Shown in pieces: positions 14,351 to 26,539 of a DNA stretch of 64,000 nucleotides. The notes beneath the pieces are model-generated. The model had not been told where the DNA came from and ran no database searches. It worked only from the letters and a program-made list of their open reading frames with translations. The first letter of the stretch is position 1, and each line of letters begins with the position of its first letter. The stretch comes from Isoetes taiwanensis (Eukaryota; Streptophyta; Lycopodiopsida; Isoetales; Isoetaceae), in contig JAJEKV010000015.1 of assembly GCA_021234155.1 (NCBI GenBank), positions 344,852 through 408,851 of the forward strand, read 5' to 3'. The translations under genes were made by a program, and so were the position numbers.

Positions 14351-16222
14351 ATCTTTGGATTGGATGGCAATCGCATTTTTGGCGCCTAATCAAATTTGTA
14401 CAAATTCCTCATAGTACAAACCACTTGTATACCATTATCATCATCATTAATATATATAAAACGATATCACATGTCAGCATCGCGGAATGTGTCTATATAT
14501 GCTAGTTAATCTCTACCGCTTGTTTGATAAAAGACGAGGTATGGCTATGGCCGCGGCGATTTTTATGGGGGCATGCATGGGAATGCATGTGGCATACCGC
14601 ACATCTCAGGGCCGTCAGATCCAGGGGTAAGAGTGAAATCATGGCCGTTGATGAAAAGCAAAACCAGCATTAAATGTTTTTTAAATGAAATGGCAATGCG
14701 TTCTTAATGTTCGCAAAGAAAAAGGGGATACGAAACTTCTAGGGGATTTTTTGCTGCATTTTCTGGTTGCCTCTTCTTTGCTCGGCCGCCAATGGTCATT
14801 CTGTGCATTCTAAGTTGTATCTATGCCGGACCGGACCTTCTCGATTTTGGACCTTCTCGATTTTCAATCTCTATTTGTGCTATGTTTTGACAGTGTGATT
14901 CGGCTCTTATAAGAAACCTGGAATAGTTGATTATCTTATGCTCTCAGCCCAGGATGTGGTTCGATTGAGATGGGCTATTCCATTTTCAATATTTGGCTTC
15001 ATTTTGTTATGGATCCTAGGTCAGTGCTTGCATCAGGTTCAACGCTGTGCATTGGATTTTTTACGAGAGGAGGCAAGTATACAGAAATATATTAACCCTA
15101 CACTCCATGATTCTTCTATAAATTTTGTAGCAAAAGGTTAATTAAGGCATTGCTTGATCGTATGGATCTGGATTCTGGCAGAGTATGGTTCAATTCCAAG
15201 TGTTCTACAAATGAAAATGGTCGAAATGATTCCGGCATGTACGATATAGCAGAGTTCTTGATATGCACGTAGCCCAGCCTGGCCACGGCTAATCCAAACA
15301 CATTGGCCGCTTCTCCTTATGAAAACAGGCCGAAATAATTTTTGGACGGCTTCATTCTTTGTACAGTGGATTTTTTGCAGAGCCAAATCTGGCCTTAATT
15401 CCATAAACGACCGCCTGTATGGTATCCCCATTTTTAGTTTGCTGGATGGAGAGTTCCGTGAGCGCAAAGGTGCTGGAGCTTATGGCAGTTGATTGGCTTC
15501 GTCAGCCACAAAGACATGGCTTGGTCGGCTACAAAAATTGAATTTCTCAGTGCATTTGTTGCCCCGTCCAACTAGCCGCGGTGGTTCGATCTTGCTTGAT
15601 GCTTGCCCTCCGTGAGCTGTTGTATTGGTTCAGATAGGTCGGGCCCATTATATAATCACCGGTTCAAATGACAGTCGATTCAAATGACATTATCTCGTTG
15701 GCATAGCTTTTTGTTGGCATACACGATTTATCTGTTAAGGCTTGCTCCTAGAGGTCATGTATTTAAGTTTCATCCTTAATTACCGTCGATCAATTCTCAG
15801 TTGCATACGTTTTTTGCTTTTTGCTTTGTTAATTGTTGCTTTTAACTGTATATGCACAGGAATGCTGTGGATTGGGACGATGGAACTCTTATGGCACGTT
15901 CACATGAGGAAACTTTTTGCGCTAGGGAACTCGGCCTTCGCCAGCCTTCAACGCCGCTTCAAAGTGCTCCACCGCTTATGTCGATAGGGCGACGCCGATT
16001 TGGGGATGTGGTCGTTGTCGGAAACGCATGGTCGCAACACGCGGTCGCAGCGCCTTCTACTCCATGTTATATTCACATGAACATGTTTCTGTGAGTATGA
16101 GAAACTCGGCTGCCTGTATGGATCGATCATATTCTTCAAGGTAAACTGGATCAAATAGCTTCCGATTGTTCAAAACGATCCATTCACGAAGGTCTGCTCG
16201 ATTTCAGGAAGAATCAGACCCG
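14351..16222. other. Flank of the LTR retrotransposon, no gene recognised
   Basis: Short frames such as 14,938-15,141 (with a hydrophobic stretch near its start) and 15,742-15,987 occur on the plus strand but show no family motif and no supported splice structure. This is the target DNA into which the retrotransposon at 16,228 inserted. Confidence 0.4.
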
Positions 16223-16227
16223 ATTCT

Positions 16228-16438
16228 TAAAACAGACACTTGACGTGGCACGCTATCTCACCACCCAACCACGAGCCCTCAGCTATGACACAGCTGCCCC
16301 AGAGCTCTCCCCTGAGCTACTATATAGCATGCACGCCCCTTTGGTCCATCTTTGGACCAAATCCCTCTTTGGACCATAGGCCCCCTTTTGGACTAAAAGC
16401 CATCTTTGGACTCCACGTCCCGTCCTTAGCATATAGCA
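16228..16438 (-). repeat. 3' LTR of the Ty3/gypsy element
   Basis: This 211-bp repeat matches 21,050-21,255. In element orientation it starts TGCTATATGCTAAGGAC and ends GTGTCTGTTTTA. It carries a 5-bp insertion (an extra CGTCC) relative to the other LTR. Internally it contains several TTTGGAC/GTCCAAA units. Confidence 0.93.
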
Positions 16439-16451
16439 TTCCCCCCCTCTT
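16439..16451 (-). other. Polypurine tract
   Basis: In element orientation the sequence AAGAGGGGGGGAA lies directly before the 3' LTR. This is the standard place for the plus-strand primer of an LTR retrotransposon. Confidence 0.85.
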
Positions 16452-16860
16452 GACATTGCCTGCTGCAAAAGGGTGTCTAAATACCTTTAGCCATCCGAGC
16501 ATAATCCTTCCTTGGCCCTCAATTAGGCCAGCTAGTAGAAGCCTGTGCTTGGACTTCCTCTTGTCCCTCGGCTTCCTTTGCTTTCCGATCTTTATATTCT
16601 CTAAGAATATCCGGATAAGCTTCTAAAACATTGCCACGCACCCATGAAGCGCCCTCCAAAGGTTTGTGAGCTTAACTTAACCAAATATTGTCTTGAACCA
16701 CTAGTGGATTTATCCGCCAAAATTGTTTCCTATTTAGAACTTCGGAATCATCAATCAATTCGCTCGCTTAACCTCCCAAGTTGAGGTAACTCCTTACCAT
16801 GATAAGCCTTTAGGAATGAAACATTCACTACATCATGCATTTTCCAACCTTGAGGCAATC

Positions 16861-17758
16861 TTAATTGATATGCATTCTCATTGACCACTTTAATAACTTG
16901 AAATGGTCCATGGAAACGGGGTACCAACTTAAGATCCTTCTTGCGCCAAGATCTTTCTTAAAGTGGCCTTTATGGATCCTCATCCATACCCAATCTCCTT
17001 CCTTAAAAACCATTGGTTGCCGCAACTTAGATGATTTATTTGCAAAAGATGCTTGAGCATCTCGAATACGAGCTTGAAGCAAGTCTATGAGATCCTTATG
17101 CTCAATAACCAAATCATCAACACTGAACATCCTCACACACTCGAAAGAGTGGCTCCTCAGACAAGTGACCATAGATAGACTCAAAAGGGGTCATCTTTAT
17201 GGTAGACCGATAGGTATTATTATACACAAATTCAACAATAGGCAAATACTCTTCCCAATGACCTTGATGTTCATTGACAAACCCCTTAAGATGGAACAAA
17301 TAATCAGATTTACTACATCGGATTGTCCATCGGGGTGAAAAGCAAAGTGGAGAACCTCAACTCGTCCCCAATTGCATAAATAATGCCTTCCAAAATTTAC
17401 TAGTAAACTTTGTATCATGATCGATACAATAATCTTTGGCAACCCATGTAGCCTAAATATCTCTTTGATAAAGAGCGTAACCGCACTATAAGTCCGCCAA
17501 CTTATTCGAACAAGGAATAAAATGAGCGTGCTTAGTTAAACAATCAACAATTGTCCAAATGACGTTGTTCTTGCGGAGAACCGGGAGGAAGACCAACAAT
17601 AAAATCCATAGTGACTGTTCCCACTTTGCTCTCCTAATAGGCAAGGATAAAGGAACACCATGAGGTTTCTTGTTCGCTTTTATCCGTTGATAAGTAACAC
17701 AATGACTAATATGAACCAAAACATCTCTCCCAATCCAGCCAAATAAAGTATGGTTCAA
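16861..17758 (-). pseudogene. Integrase region of the Ty3/gypsy pol, broken
   Basis: Minus-strand frames give, in order, a zinc-binding stretch (the VLVHISHCVTYQRIKANK region at about 17,660-17,720), core fragments containing the IVDCLTKHAHFIP block with its catalytic-type Asp, and NTYRSTIKMTPFESIYG. The C-terminal stretch DAQASFANKSSKLRQ is followed by FKEGDWVWMRIHKGHF. These are typical Ty3/gypsy integrase blocks. They fall in at least three different frames with stops between them, so the domain is a pseudogene. Confidence 0.9.
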
Positions 17759-17987
17759 GCTTTGCCAAAGTTGCCCCCACCTCGATGACCCGTAGGTGCA
17801 TCATGGACTTCTTTAAGAATAAGTGAGCTTAAAATTCCGCTCAATGCATAGCTTTGGACCTTTATACAAGAACCCATTAATGATCTTATATCCATATGCA
17901 TTGCCATTTTGAGCTAACAACCAAATATCCTTATAATCGTGGTGTTGGCATACAATGGCTTCATTTCCTCCAAATGGTTGGATTGTG

Positions 17988-19409
17988 CTATAGAAAGAGA
18001 ACAAACGCATAACGCCTACTTAAAGCATCAGCTACAACATTCTCTTTACCGTGACGATCATAATCCATCGAGAAATCATAGTGCCGCATAAAAGCAACCC
18101 ATTTCAACCGCTTTTCCGATAATGTTTTCTCGTGAAACAATGTGCCTAATGCTTTGGTGGTCACGGTCAAAATATGAACCGTTGACCCTATAAGATAGTG
18201 TCGCCACACTTTCAAAGCATGAATGACCATCCTGCATCAAAGCCAAAAATTCCTTATCATAAACACTATATCTACTTTCGGTGCAGAAAACTTAAGGACT
18301 TTCATAAGCAATAGAATGCGGTTTAATCTTAGTGCATCAAAACTAGGGCTACCAAAACCATACCACGAAGTTTTGCATCAACACATAACAAGAAAAGGTA
18401 GACCAAACTTTGGCAAACGCAGTTAACGTGAGGATTAACCATGGCATCCTTTAAAACTTGGAAAGCAACCGATGATTATGATTCCATTGAAAGGAACATC
18501 TTTTTCGTAGCAACAAATATAAATCGGCTAAACGAAAGCAAAAATTCTGCATAAACTTCCTATAATAAATCGTGATAAGCCCAAAAAGGAATGTTTCAAA
18601 CTTCCAATGCAAAGAATCGGTAGGTACATGCATTTAATCCACAATTGCTTGTACCTTACCGATCAACTTTAAGACCCTCAAAGACAAAAACAATATGACC
18701 CAAATATTCAATTTCCATTGAAAAATATACTTTTCTTAGGATTAAGAGTAATAGACTCCTCCCTTAAAATGTGTCGATGGAATTTAAAACCTCCCGCAAA
18801 TGCAAGTAATGATCTTCCTCCATGGACTTACTAAAAACTAATATGTCATCAAAGAACACGACAACATAAACACCATGCACATCTTCAAATATTAGCCCCA
18901 TTAGCCTCGTAAAAGAAGTTTTCGGCGCGATTTGTAAGTCCAAATGGCATGACTAAAAACTCATAATGTCCAAAGGTTGTCCTAAACGCATCTTGTGAAC
19001 ATCTTCAGGCGCAACCTTAAGTTGCCAATACCCTGACTTAAGATCAAGACGGCTAAAAACTGTGGCACCTTGGAGTTGATCAAACAAATCATCCGCCCTT
19101 GGTATAGGAAACCGATTCTTTATGGTTATCTTATTCAAAGCGATAATCTATACACATGCGCCAGAATTATCTTTTTCTTAACCAACAAGACAGAGCACCA
19201 AAAGGTGAAGAACTATGGCGGATCAATCCAGCTTGAAGTAACTCATCAAGCTGGCGCCTAATCTCAACTTGTTGGCCATGCATTCTCCGATAAGGAGCTT
19301 GATTAGGAGGTTCTTTCCCAGGAAGAAGATCAATCCTGTGGTCCTCCAAACGTCGGGGTGGCAAAGTTTGTGGAATTTCATTTGAAAAGACATCATCAAA
19401 ATAATGCAA
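17988..19409 (-). pseudogene. Reverse transcriptase and RNase H region, broken
   Basis: The RT begins with the block RQLDELLQAGLIRHSSSPFG (about 19,180-19,270). It continues with [16 protein letters not shown] and [15 protein letters not shown]. The polymerase active site reads FFDDILVFSKS, with the two Asp codons at 18,845-18,850. RNase H ends with the typical block FSMDYDRHGKENVVADALSR near 18,020-18,085. The reading frame is split by several stops and shifts, so no full-length enzyme can be made. Confidence 0.92.
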
Positions 19410-19542
19410 AAAGATTGTTTGACGCTCATTTAATGGGGATTAGAACGCAAAACCACCAAATACACAAAATGAGTTTTCATTGCCAAACGTTTAAATCTGC
19501 ATACAACGTAAACCGTGGGAATAGGGGACACAATATCATCCT

Positions 19543-19872
19543 TCACAAACTTGAAGGTCTTTTTACCCCTTCCAAGGATAACATAACAATACCCGCTTTC
19601 CAATCTATAAGAGGATTAATAGCCTTATGCCATGGCATGCCTAGAATAATATCCATACCTCCAAGGTCAAACCATGAAAGAACGTTTACGATATATCCCC
19701 GCAATTGAAATTCAACATCCTTGACCATAAATGAAGAAGGCGGAGGGGCAACATTCAAGAAAGCGTAAGATAATTCTACATCACTTGATAAAGGAATAGA
19801 AGTTAATTTTAGTTCTTTTACCAAGCTTAGCAGAAATAAAATCAAACTCACCGCCCGGATCGAATAGGACAT
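19543..19872 (-). pseudogene. Retroviral-type aspartic protease region
   Basis: A minus-strand segment just upstream of the RT. Its start is a VLFDPG-type block on the complement of about 19,855-19,872, in the position where Ty3/gypsy proteases have VLFDSG. A later GGMDIILGMPWHKAINPLIDW block is characteristic of plant Ty3/gypsy proteases (the usual form is GMDVILGMDWL). The Pro in place of the Ser/Thr after the catalytic Asp may reflect decay. Confidence 0.85.
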
Positions 19873-19897
19873 GTACTTTTTGATCTTGAATAGTAGC

Positions 19898-21025
19898 TCA
19901 AAATCGTAAGAGACTACTATTCTCAGCGAGAATCCATATCCGATTTTCCCGGACCGTAGCCACCTTCTTCCCCTCGTTCCATCTCCTCACAACGTAAGCT
20001 ACTTTCTTACTTTTATCCTCTTTCTTAGTCCCGGACTTAAGAGTAGGTGTAGCTTCCTTTTCGTTCCCCTTTAAATCTTTTCCAAATAAGTAGGGCATTC
20101 ATAAAACTTATGATCGGTTTATTTTCATAAGCCGCTTCTTGCGTGCTTGATAATGATTCCTTTGGCTCTTTGGCCCCAACGGGTTCATTATCGCAACATC
20201 AGCGGCCGCGTTTGAATGGCCCGGACCACGAGCAGATCGGTGATTTATCGAAAACCACTCGCCTCTTTCATAGAAACTTTGAGGCCACGTTGAGCATTAA
20301 TGGCTTTGATGGGCCAAACCTTCCTCCTCTACTTTTCTCGCCATCTTACGAGCTCACCAAAAGAAAGATTGGCAACTTGCAGGTCGAGCTTTGCTGCGTA
20401 CTAACGATGCACCCCACCCGTGAGTTTTTCGGACTTCTGGTATCATTTTACTAAGCTGAAGTCCTTTCTTTAAAACTCGTGCGTGAAGGATCGAATCAGT
20501 TTCCATGTTTTGTTGGGTCAACTTATTCCATTCCGCGATAAGATCGCGCCCCACTATGACCCAAAAAACGATTTTTGATTTGCTTTTCAAATTCGCAAAG
20601 GTAACAATAGGGTCATCGATCGGGGTTGGTTCTTTCGGATATCCGATACGGTCCTTTGCAACCCCATCCGGATGACGCCAAAGAAAATACAACTAAGTGT
20701 CTTCGTCATCCTTAGTCTTAGCAAAATATGAATTCAAATCCCGGAGCCACGCGAATAGTTCATCCGCATCCCTAATAGCAGCGGAATACTTTTTGAATTC
20801 AATTTTGACATTGGCACCTGTTTTGATGCCACTACGTGGATGCCCCTACGACTTTGTCGCAATCAAGCGCCACAAGGCCAAGCAGAGAATCCAATTCTTT
20901 AGCCCGAATTCGAGCCCAAAAATGTAAAGTTTTTCTCTCATGAGCGAATTATCATGCTCTAACTCAAAAAGTTTTTCCCTGAGTTCTTCATCTTCCAAGT
21001 TAACATTGGCAGGGGAACCGGCCAT
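19898..21025 (-). pseudogene. Gag region of the Ty3/gypsy element, broken
   Basis: The probable gag start codon lies at 21,023-21,025, twelve bases inside the primer site. The first residues read MAGSPANVNLEDEELREK and continue with a heptad-rich stretch. Broken frames follow (the longest at 20,354-20,692). Near 20,085-20,130 a remnant reading KFYECPTYLEK looks like the end of a CCHC zinc knuckle. Stops and shifts separate all pieces. Confidence 0.75.
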
Positions 21026-21036
21026 CGAAACTTGTT

Positions 21037-21049
21037 GGTCTGATACCAC
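21037..21049 (-). other. Primer-binding site, initiator tRNA-Met type
   Basis: In element orientation the 5' LTR is followed by G and then TGGTATCAGACC. TGGTATCAGA is the sequence complementary to the 3' end of plant initiator tRNA-Met, the commonest primer of plant LTR retrotransposons. Confidence 0.9.
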
Positions 21050-21255
21050 TAAAACAGACACTTGACGTGGCACGCTATCTCACCACCCAACCACGAGCCC
21101 TCAGCTATGACATAGCTGCCCCATAGCTCTCCCCCGAGCTACTATATAGCATGCACGCCCCTTTCGTCCATCTTTGGACCAAAGCCCTCTTTGGACCATA
21201 GGCCCCCTTTTGGACTAAAAGCCATCTTTGGACTCCATGTCCTTAGCATATAGCA
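21050..21255 (-). repeat. 5' LTR of the Ty3/gypsy element
   Basis: The 206-bp partner of 16,228-16,438, in the same orientation. It is bounded by the primer site on one side and the ATTCT target duplication (21,256-21,260) on the other. Confidence 0.93.
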
Positions 21256-21260
21256 ATTCT

Positions 21261-22683
21261 ATTAAAAAAACGATTCTCTGTTCAAAAATCGCTGCTGCAT
21301 AACCGAAGCCAGCCTTTGAATGAATGCTACAGACTTGTTTAATCCCAAGGGACACATCCAATTATCAAGTGGGTTCGATCCGGATTAGCTCTAAATCCGG
21401 TTAAATTCTGTAATGCAGAGAATTTGTGCAAAACTTGTGCAAAAATCTTGTGCAAAAATCCGGTCCAATTCTGTGTAATCGTGCAAAATTCTGTAAACTT
21501 GTGCAAAAATCCGGTCCCATTCTCTCCGTGCAAAATTCTGGAGAACGTTCCTTTTCTGGCTGCTCCTAATTTGGCGGCCAGTCTTTCCTAGCTGTTGCTA
21601 CTTTTTCTCTGTACGTCAGCGGTGCAGCTGGATTGATTTTAGGGATATAATCATGTGAATACAACGGGAAATAAGCCAGATTGGTTGCAGCTGCATGGTT
21701 GCCGCAGCTGCAATTCCGTTCGTCCATGTGAGTGTTGCATTAGTGGATCGGTGTTGGCATAATAGACCTGGAGTCTGTTATTTTGATACTGGAATTACCC
21801 TATGCGAAGCCCCTTTTTCAAGGTACAGACCTATGGCATCTGTCTTCTCAACTTGAAAGGAGGATTGGCATGTACAGTAGATTTATATATAGCCTATGAT
21901 AATTTGGAGGAACTAAAAGATTTGCATTGGTCTATGATACTTGTGGATTACTGGAACATTTTGCATTGTTCTGTAGCCAATTATAGTTGAGTATGCATCC
22001 ATTTGGCTAAGTACATCACGATTGGAATTTTTATAAGGTCTTTGAAGAGCCATTTGCCATGTTCTGTTTTTGCACATATTGGAAGCCTTGATTTTGTTTC
22101 GGCTTCCACCAGGTGCTCAACACTTTCAATGCAAATCCAGCACGCAGATCGAGCAAATTGGGAGAAAATTCAACTCAATCAAGCACAGAAGGCTAGGAAA
22201 GAGCGATCCTTCTATTCTCTTTTTTTTTGCAGGTCTGGGAAGGTGCTGGATATTGCTCAGGTTGTGATATTGCTCAAACTACATTTGCAAAATGAGATAA
22301 ATGGATAAACTTTATAAGCTTTTGTTTCTAAACTGATCAGAGACTTGCTTTTTGCAGAAATGTTGGTGGCATTTGCTTTTTAAGGACTCTTCAAAAAAAG
22401 ATTGCCATGCTGCAATATGCTCAGATCATATGTGTTGGTCCACAATCCTTTGGATCACAAGATGTTAACGGGCTCAAATGATGCGTGTGGGAGCCAGTTT
22501 CAAACAGTCGTAGAACTTGCCAATTTTGGCATCTTACTTAGTTGTTGACCACCCTCCAGAAGAACTGCTTTATTTATCTGTTCAGAACTTTATCCCCGCC
22601 TATGCTGTGGAAGTTGGCACAAGAACTAGTGGGTCTGTTCCTTTCAAATCTTTATCCTCTGCTTTGTGGTATGAGATGTAAGA
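21261..22683. other. Flank of the retrotransposon, no gene recognised
   Basis: Plus-strand frames at 21,802-21,990 and 22,003-22,308 have no recognisable motif. A cluster of TTGTGCAAAA/TCCGGT units lies at about 21,420-21,540. Nothing else is supported. Confidence 0.4.
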
Positions 22684-22837
22684 TGATATGCAGATTGAAG
22701 CTCCGAATTGATCGGCTCTAGCTTGACAACCAGTTGCATGCAACTCCAATGACAGTAATGATATGCAGATTGAAGCTCCGAATTGATCGGCACTAGCTTG
22801 AAAACCAGTTGCATGCATGCAAGTCCAATGACAGTAA
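22684..22837 (+). repeat. Tandem duplication, about 76-bp unit
   Basis: Two adjacent copies (22,684-22,759 and 22,760-22,837) begin GATATGCAGATTGAAGCTCC and differ by a few substitutions and a 4-bp insertion in the second copy. Confidence 0.85.
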
Positions 22838-23616
22838 TATTTAGTCCACAAGATAATGCCAAACAAGCAGAGTTCGTCTTGAGATGCTCTATAACTACTT
22901 AAGGTGATGGAGTTTCTGACCATTATGCGTATCCATATACAGGTGAGCCACCCATATCTGCATAATATTCTACTTATTTATACTGATATGTAACATCTTC
23001 AGGGTCCGAGCATACCACATATGAGCCAATCATTTGGGGTATCCATGAAATTTATTCCATGCCAATCTGGGTCAGCTAACAAGCAGCCGGTCAAAAGCTG
23101 TTGCCTGATAGTTTGCCTTGCAACCCTCTTATTTTGCTTATATCTGAGGTTGTGCAAATGCGCTTATTGTTTATTTCATGGGAGTCAAAGCACGTCAGAG
23201 AACATTTGTGGCTTCCTCAAACATAATCAACCCTGCTTTCAGACAAATTTAGGCTTTTGATTTTCTAACTTGACACTAAGTGCAGATAAATCAGCGTTGC
23301 ACTGCTCATTTACTGAATAAAACATAAAATGAGCCTTTTTAGATACATTTATTCTTAAGGAAAGAGCGGCTATGGCGAGAAGACAGACGGTCCATTAGAT
23401 ATTGATGTGCAGGCTGATGGAGAAATTTGTTGGCCCTGTCTTTGATTAAGACGGCCAATTAATTGGGGTAAACAATGGTTTGGATCTAAATTTTGATCAA
23501 CTTTTGTAGCTCCATGTGGTGCTACTCGGAATGGCACATTTCCTATCAATCGAAAAAACAATGATATACGCGTTGCAGACATTTGTGGTGTAAAAAAAAT
23601 AATGTTTGTCGATTCT

Positions 23617-23965
23617 CTAATTTGTTAATACTATCAATTGAATGGACACGTAATAAATAATGTTCAATTTGTCAACAATGATCTAGTGGCTGGAGAATGT
23701 GGTTTAAATAGTTAAATTAATAGGCTTCGATAATGCACATCTATGGAATTGGCACCATATCCATATTCAATGGACCATATACAAATAACTTCTAATTTGC
23801 TAATACTATCAATCGAATGGACAAATAATAAATAATGTTCAATTTGTCAACAATGATCTAGTGGCTGGAGAATGTGGTTTAAATAATTAAATTAATAGGC
23901 TTCGATAATACATATCTATGGAATTTGAAACCAATATCCATATTCAGTGGACTATATTAACTTTC
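23617..23965 (+). repeat. Tandem duplication, period 175 bp
   Basis: The unit begins CTAATTTGTTAATACTATCA and contains ATGATCTAGTGGCTGGAGAA. It occurs at about 23,617-23,791 and 23,792-23,965. Shorter echoes (CTTTCCCTAAGCCATGACAA twice) follow to about 24,020. Confidence 0.85.
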
Positions 23966-24139
23966 CCTAAGCCATGACAATGGACTATATTCAAAAAACT
24001 TTCCCTAAGCCATGACAATACCCTATGCTTGTGATAAAAATAAAGATTTGTGATATGCGCAATATGAATTGAAACAATAAAAGAAGAGGTCATAAATATA
24101 ATATTTTTGGGTAAATTCACATGCTTGAGCAATTAACCG

Positions 24140-24395
24140 GATTTGGTGGTTTACTCGTAACGTCAAGCCATATGATAGACATTTTCCTTGGTAAGACGTT
24201 AAACTGCCATACCCAAGGTCACGGGTTCAACGCCTCGTTGTGAAAGTGGCCATGCAATGTAAAGTTGGTGGGGGAAGGACCCACTTCAGCAATGTAAAGT
24301 GGTGGGGGCAGGACCCATCTGGGTGTGTTGTAAAGTGTCACATGTCCGATAGGACGCTGCCTTGTTCTTCTTCTTCTTCTTCTTCTTCTTGAACC
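24140..24395 (+). repeat. SINE-like element with pol III B box and (TTC)n tail
   Basis: A tRNA-related head is suggested by the B-box-like sequence GGTCACGGGTTCAACGCC near 24,220. It is followed by a body with two copies of an AATGTAAAG(T)TGGTGGGGG(C/A)AGGACCC unit and then a (TTC)n simple-repeat tail at about 24,366-24,392. This arrangement is typical of plant tRNA-derived SINEs. The A box is weak and I cannot name the family. Confidence 0.55.
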
Positions 24396-25189
24396 TATGG
24401 CTTCCCTATAATAGTTGGTGGAGCAATTTTCCCTATTGTGTTAATGAGAGCTCATGACAATGGACTTCAAAAGAACAAAGGTGGGCTATGGTGATCAATA
24501 TACTGCAAATGCATAATGGCGGTGATCATGATAATTTAACATCAATTTACCCCTTTGGACATTTGAACTTTATTTGTGGGTGTAAGCTCGGATGGTTAAA
24601 CCCCTTGGGGATTATTAAGCTGTGGCCCTGAACCCATGGCTTTCTCTATAGATAACGGTTTATGCTTGGTGATTAAATTTATAGAGTTTGGAAATACATG
24701 TCCATAAATGAATTATTGAGTGATCGATACTATATCCAGGGGAACTTGACGAATAAGGCACCTAAATTTTGTGTTGTACTAAACTTAATATGTATGCTTT
24801 TTGAGATCTATGCTCTCTCAGCCACGAATAATAGACCATTGCCATGATTGCATCCACATACAAGTATTGCAAAATATGCCTACGCGGCTAGGCCTTTTAG
24901 TGGTAACTCACCCATTTTTTACAATGGGTTAACAATTTTTTTCGTGACCATATTGTTGCCAAACGTTTGTGACCATATTGGCCTGAAGTGATCATGAAGC
25001 GAAAACTAGCTACCAAGCGAGCTTCCCGATCGCACACGCACTAGGAAAAATGATTAGCCTTTTGATCCGGTGGAGCTGTACTACAAACAAATATGGATGA
25101 TGGGACTAGATGCCAGCCTCGGTTTGATGGTAACAGGCAGATAACCGCAGATAACCACATCAGTTGTGGCCAATGAGTTCAATACCAGG

Positions 25190-26410
25190 AGTCTTCTTAG
25201 AACCATCGAGCCTCGCAAAGTCTATGGTAATCTATGAGAATCAAGAGAAATTCTAGGTGAATCTTCACAAAAATTGAATGAATCTAGGACTAGATAAACC
25301 TTGAACTGGCATTGTTGTAGCCAATGTGATCATATTCTATGAGGCTTCCTAGAATCTTATAATCTTATAAAACCTATAGTGATTTAAGAGAATCTAGGGG
25401 AATCTGCATGGCATGTTTAGGAATCTAGAGGAATCTCAATAGAACCTAGGAGAATTCTGGGGAATCCCAAGAGGACCTTAGGCACTTTCGGAGTCTCAGT
25501 AGGATCTATGGGAATCTATGGGAATATTCATAAAATATTTGAGGATCTAAGAGAATCTTGATAAAATCTTAGAGAATTTACATAGAATCTCGGGTAACAT
25601 ACGTGAACCTTCAGAGAATCTTTGGGAATCTAGACGAACTTTATGGCATCTTTGAGAATCTAGGGGAATGTTGGTGGAATCTTAGAGAATCTAAGAAAAT
25701 CTTTGTAGGATCTAAGTGAATCTAAAAGAATGTTTATAAAAAACTTTGAGAATCTTGATGGAATGTTATAGAATCTAGAGGAATCTTCATGAAATAATGT
25801 ACATAGAATCGTGGGAATCTAGATGGATTTGGATCAATTTTCGGGAATCTAGAAGAATCTCGAGAGAATTTATAGGAACCCATGGAACCTTCATGGGATA
25901 TTTGAGAATCTAGAGGAGAATTTTTGTGTGACATGACAAATCTTGATGGAATCTTTGAGAATCTAGGGGAGTCTTGATGTCACCTTGGAGAATCTAAGGG
26001 AATCCTCAACAAATCTAACAAAATTTAAAGGAATTTTTATAAAACCTTTCGAAATCTAGGTTTTTTGCTGGCATTTTGGAAAATCTAGAAGAATCTTCGT
26101 ATAAACTAAGGAACTCCAAGAGAACCTACATAGAATCATGGCGAATCTAGATGAATCTTGGGAATTTGAAGAAAATCTTAGTTAATCTAGAGAATCTTCA
26201 TAGAATATCTAAGAATCTGGGAATCTTAATAGGATCTTAGACAATCTAGGAAAATTTACATATCGTCTTGGAAAATCTATCTGAATCATGAGAGAATTTT
26301 TGAGAATCTAGGAGAATCTCGGTGGAATCTATGATAACCTAAAGGAGTCTTCGTATAATCTAAGGGAAATCTTTAGGCGAATCTTGGGACAATGTAGGGA
26401 AATCTTCCAC
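25190..26410 (+). repeat. Degenerate GAATCT-type minisatellite array 2
   Basis: About 1.2 kb of variants of GAGAATCTAGGGGAATCTT, the same family as 13,434-14,350, with the same loss of a fixed period. No gene is present. Confidence 0.85.
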
Positions 26411-26539
26411 ACTGGTGTATTTTGCAGGGTCGACATCATGCAATCCTTTATAGTACAAACACTTGTATATATATATACAAGAAATTTAACACGTCCTACG
26501 GTGCATGTTCCAACAGTGCAAATTCCAATTTTAGCATTC

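Larger units (their letters stand above)
16228..21255 (-). mobile_element. Ty3/gypsy LTR retrotransposon, complete ends, decayed coding
   Basis: A 5,028-bp element read on the minus strand. It has two LTRs (3' LTR 16,228-16,438 and 5' LTR 21,050-21,255) and a 5-bp target duplication, ATTCT, at 16,223-16,227 and 21,256-21,260. Next to the 5' LTR is a primer-binding site, and next to the 3' LTR is a polypurine tract. The internal order is gag, protease, reverse transcriptase, RNase H, integrase, the Ty3/gypsy order, because integrase follows RNase H. The coding frames are broken many times, so this copy cannot be autonomous. LTRs differ at roughly seven sites plus one 5-bp indel, which implies a moderately old insertion. 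Confidence 0.95.
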
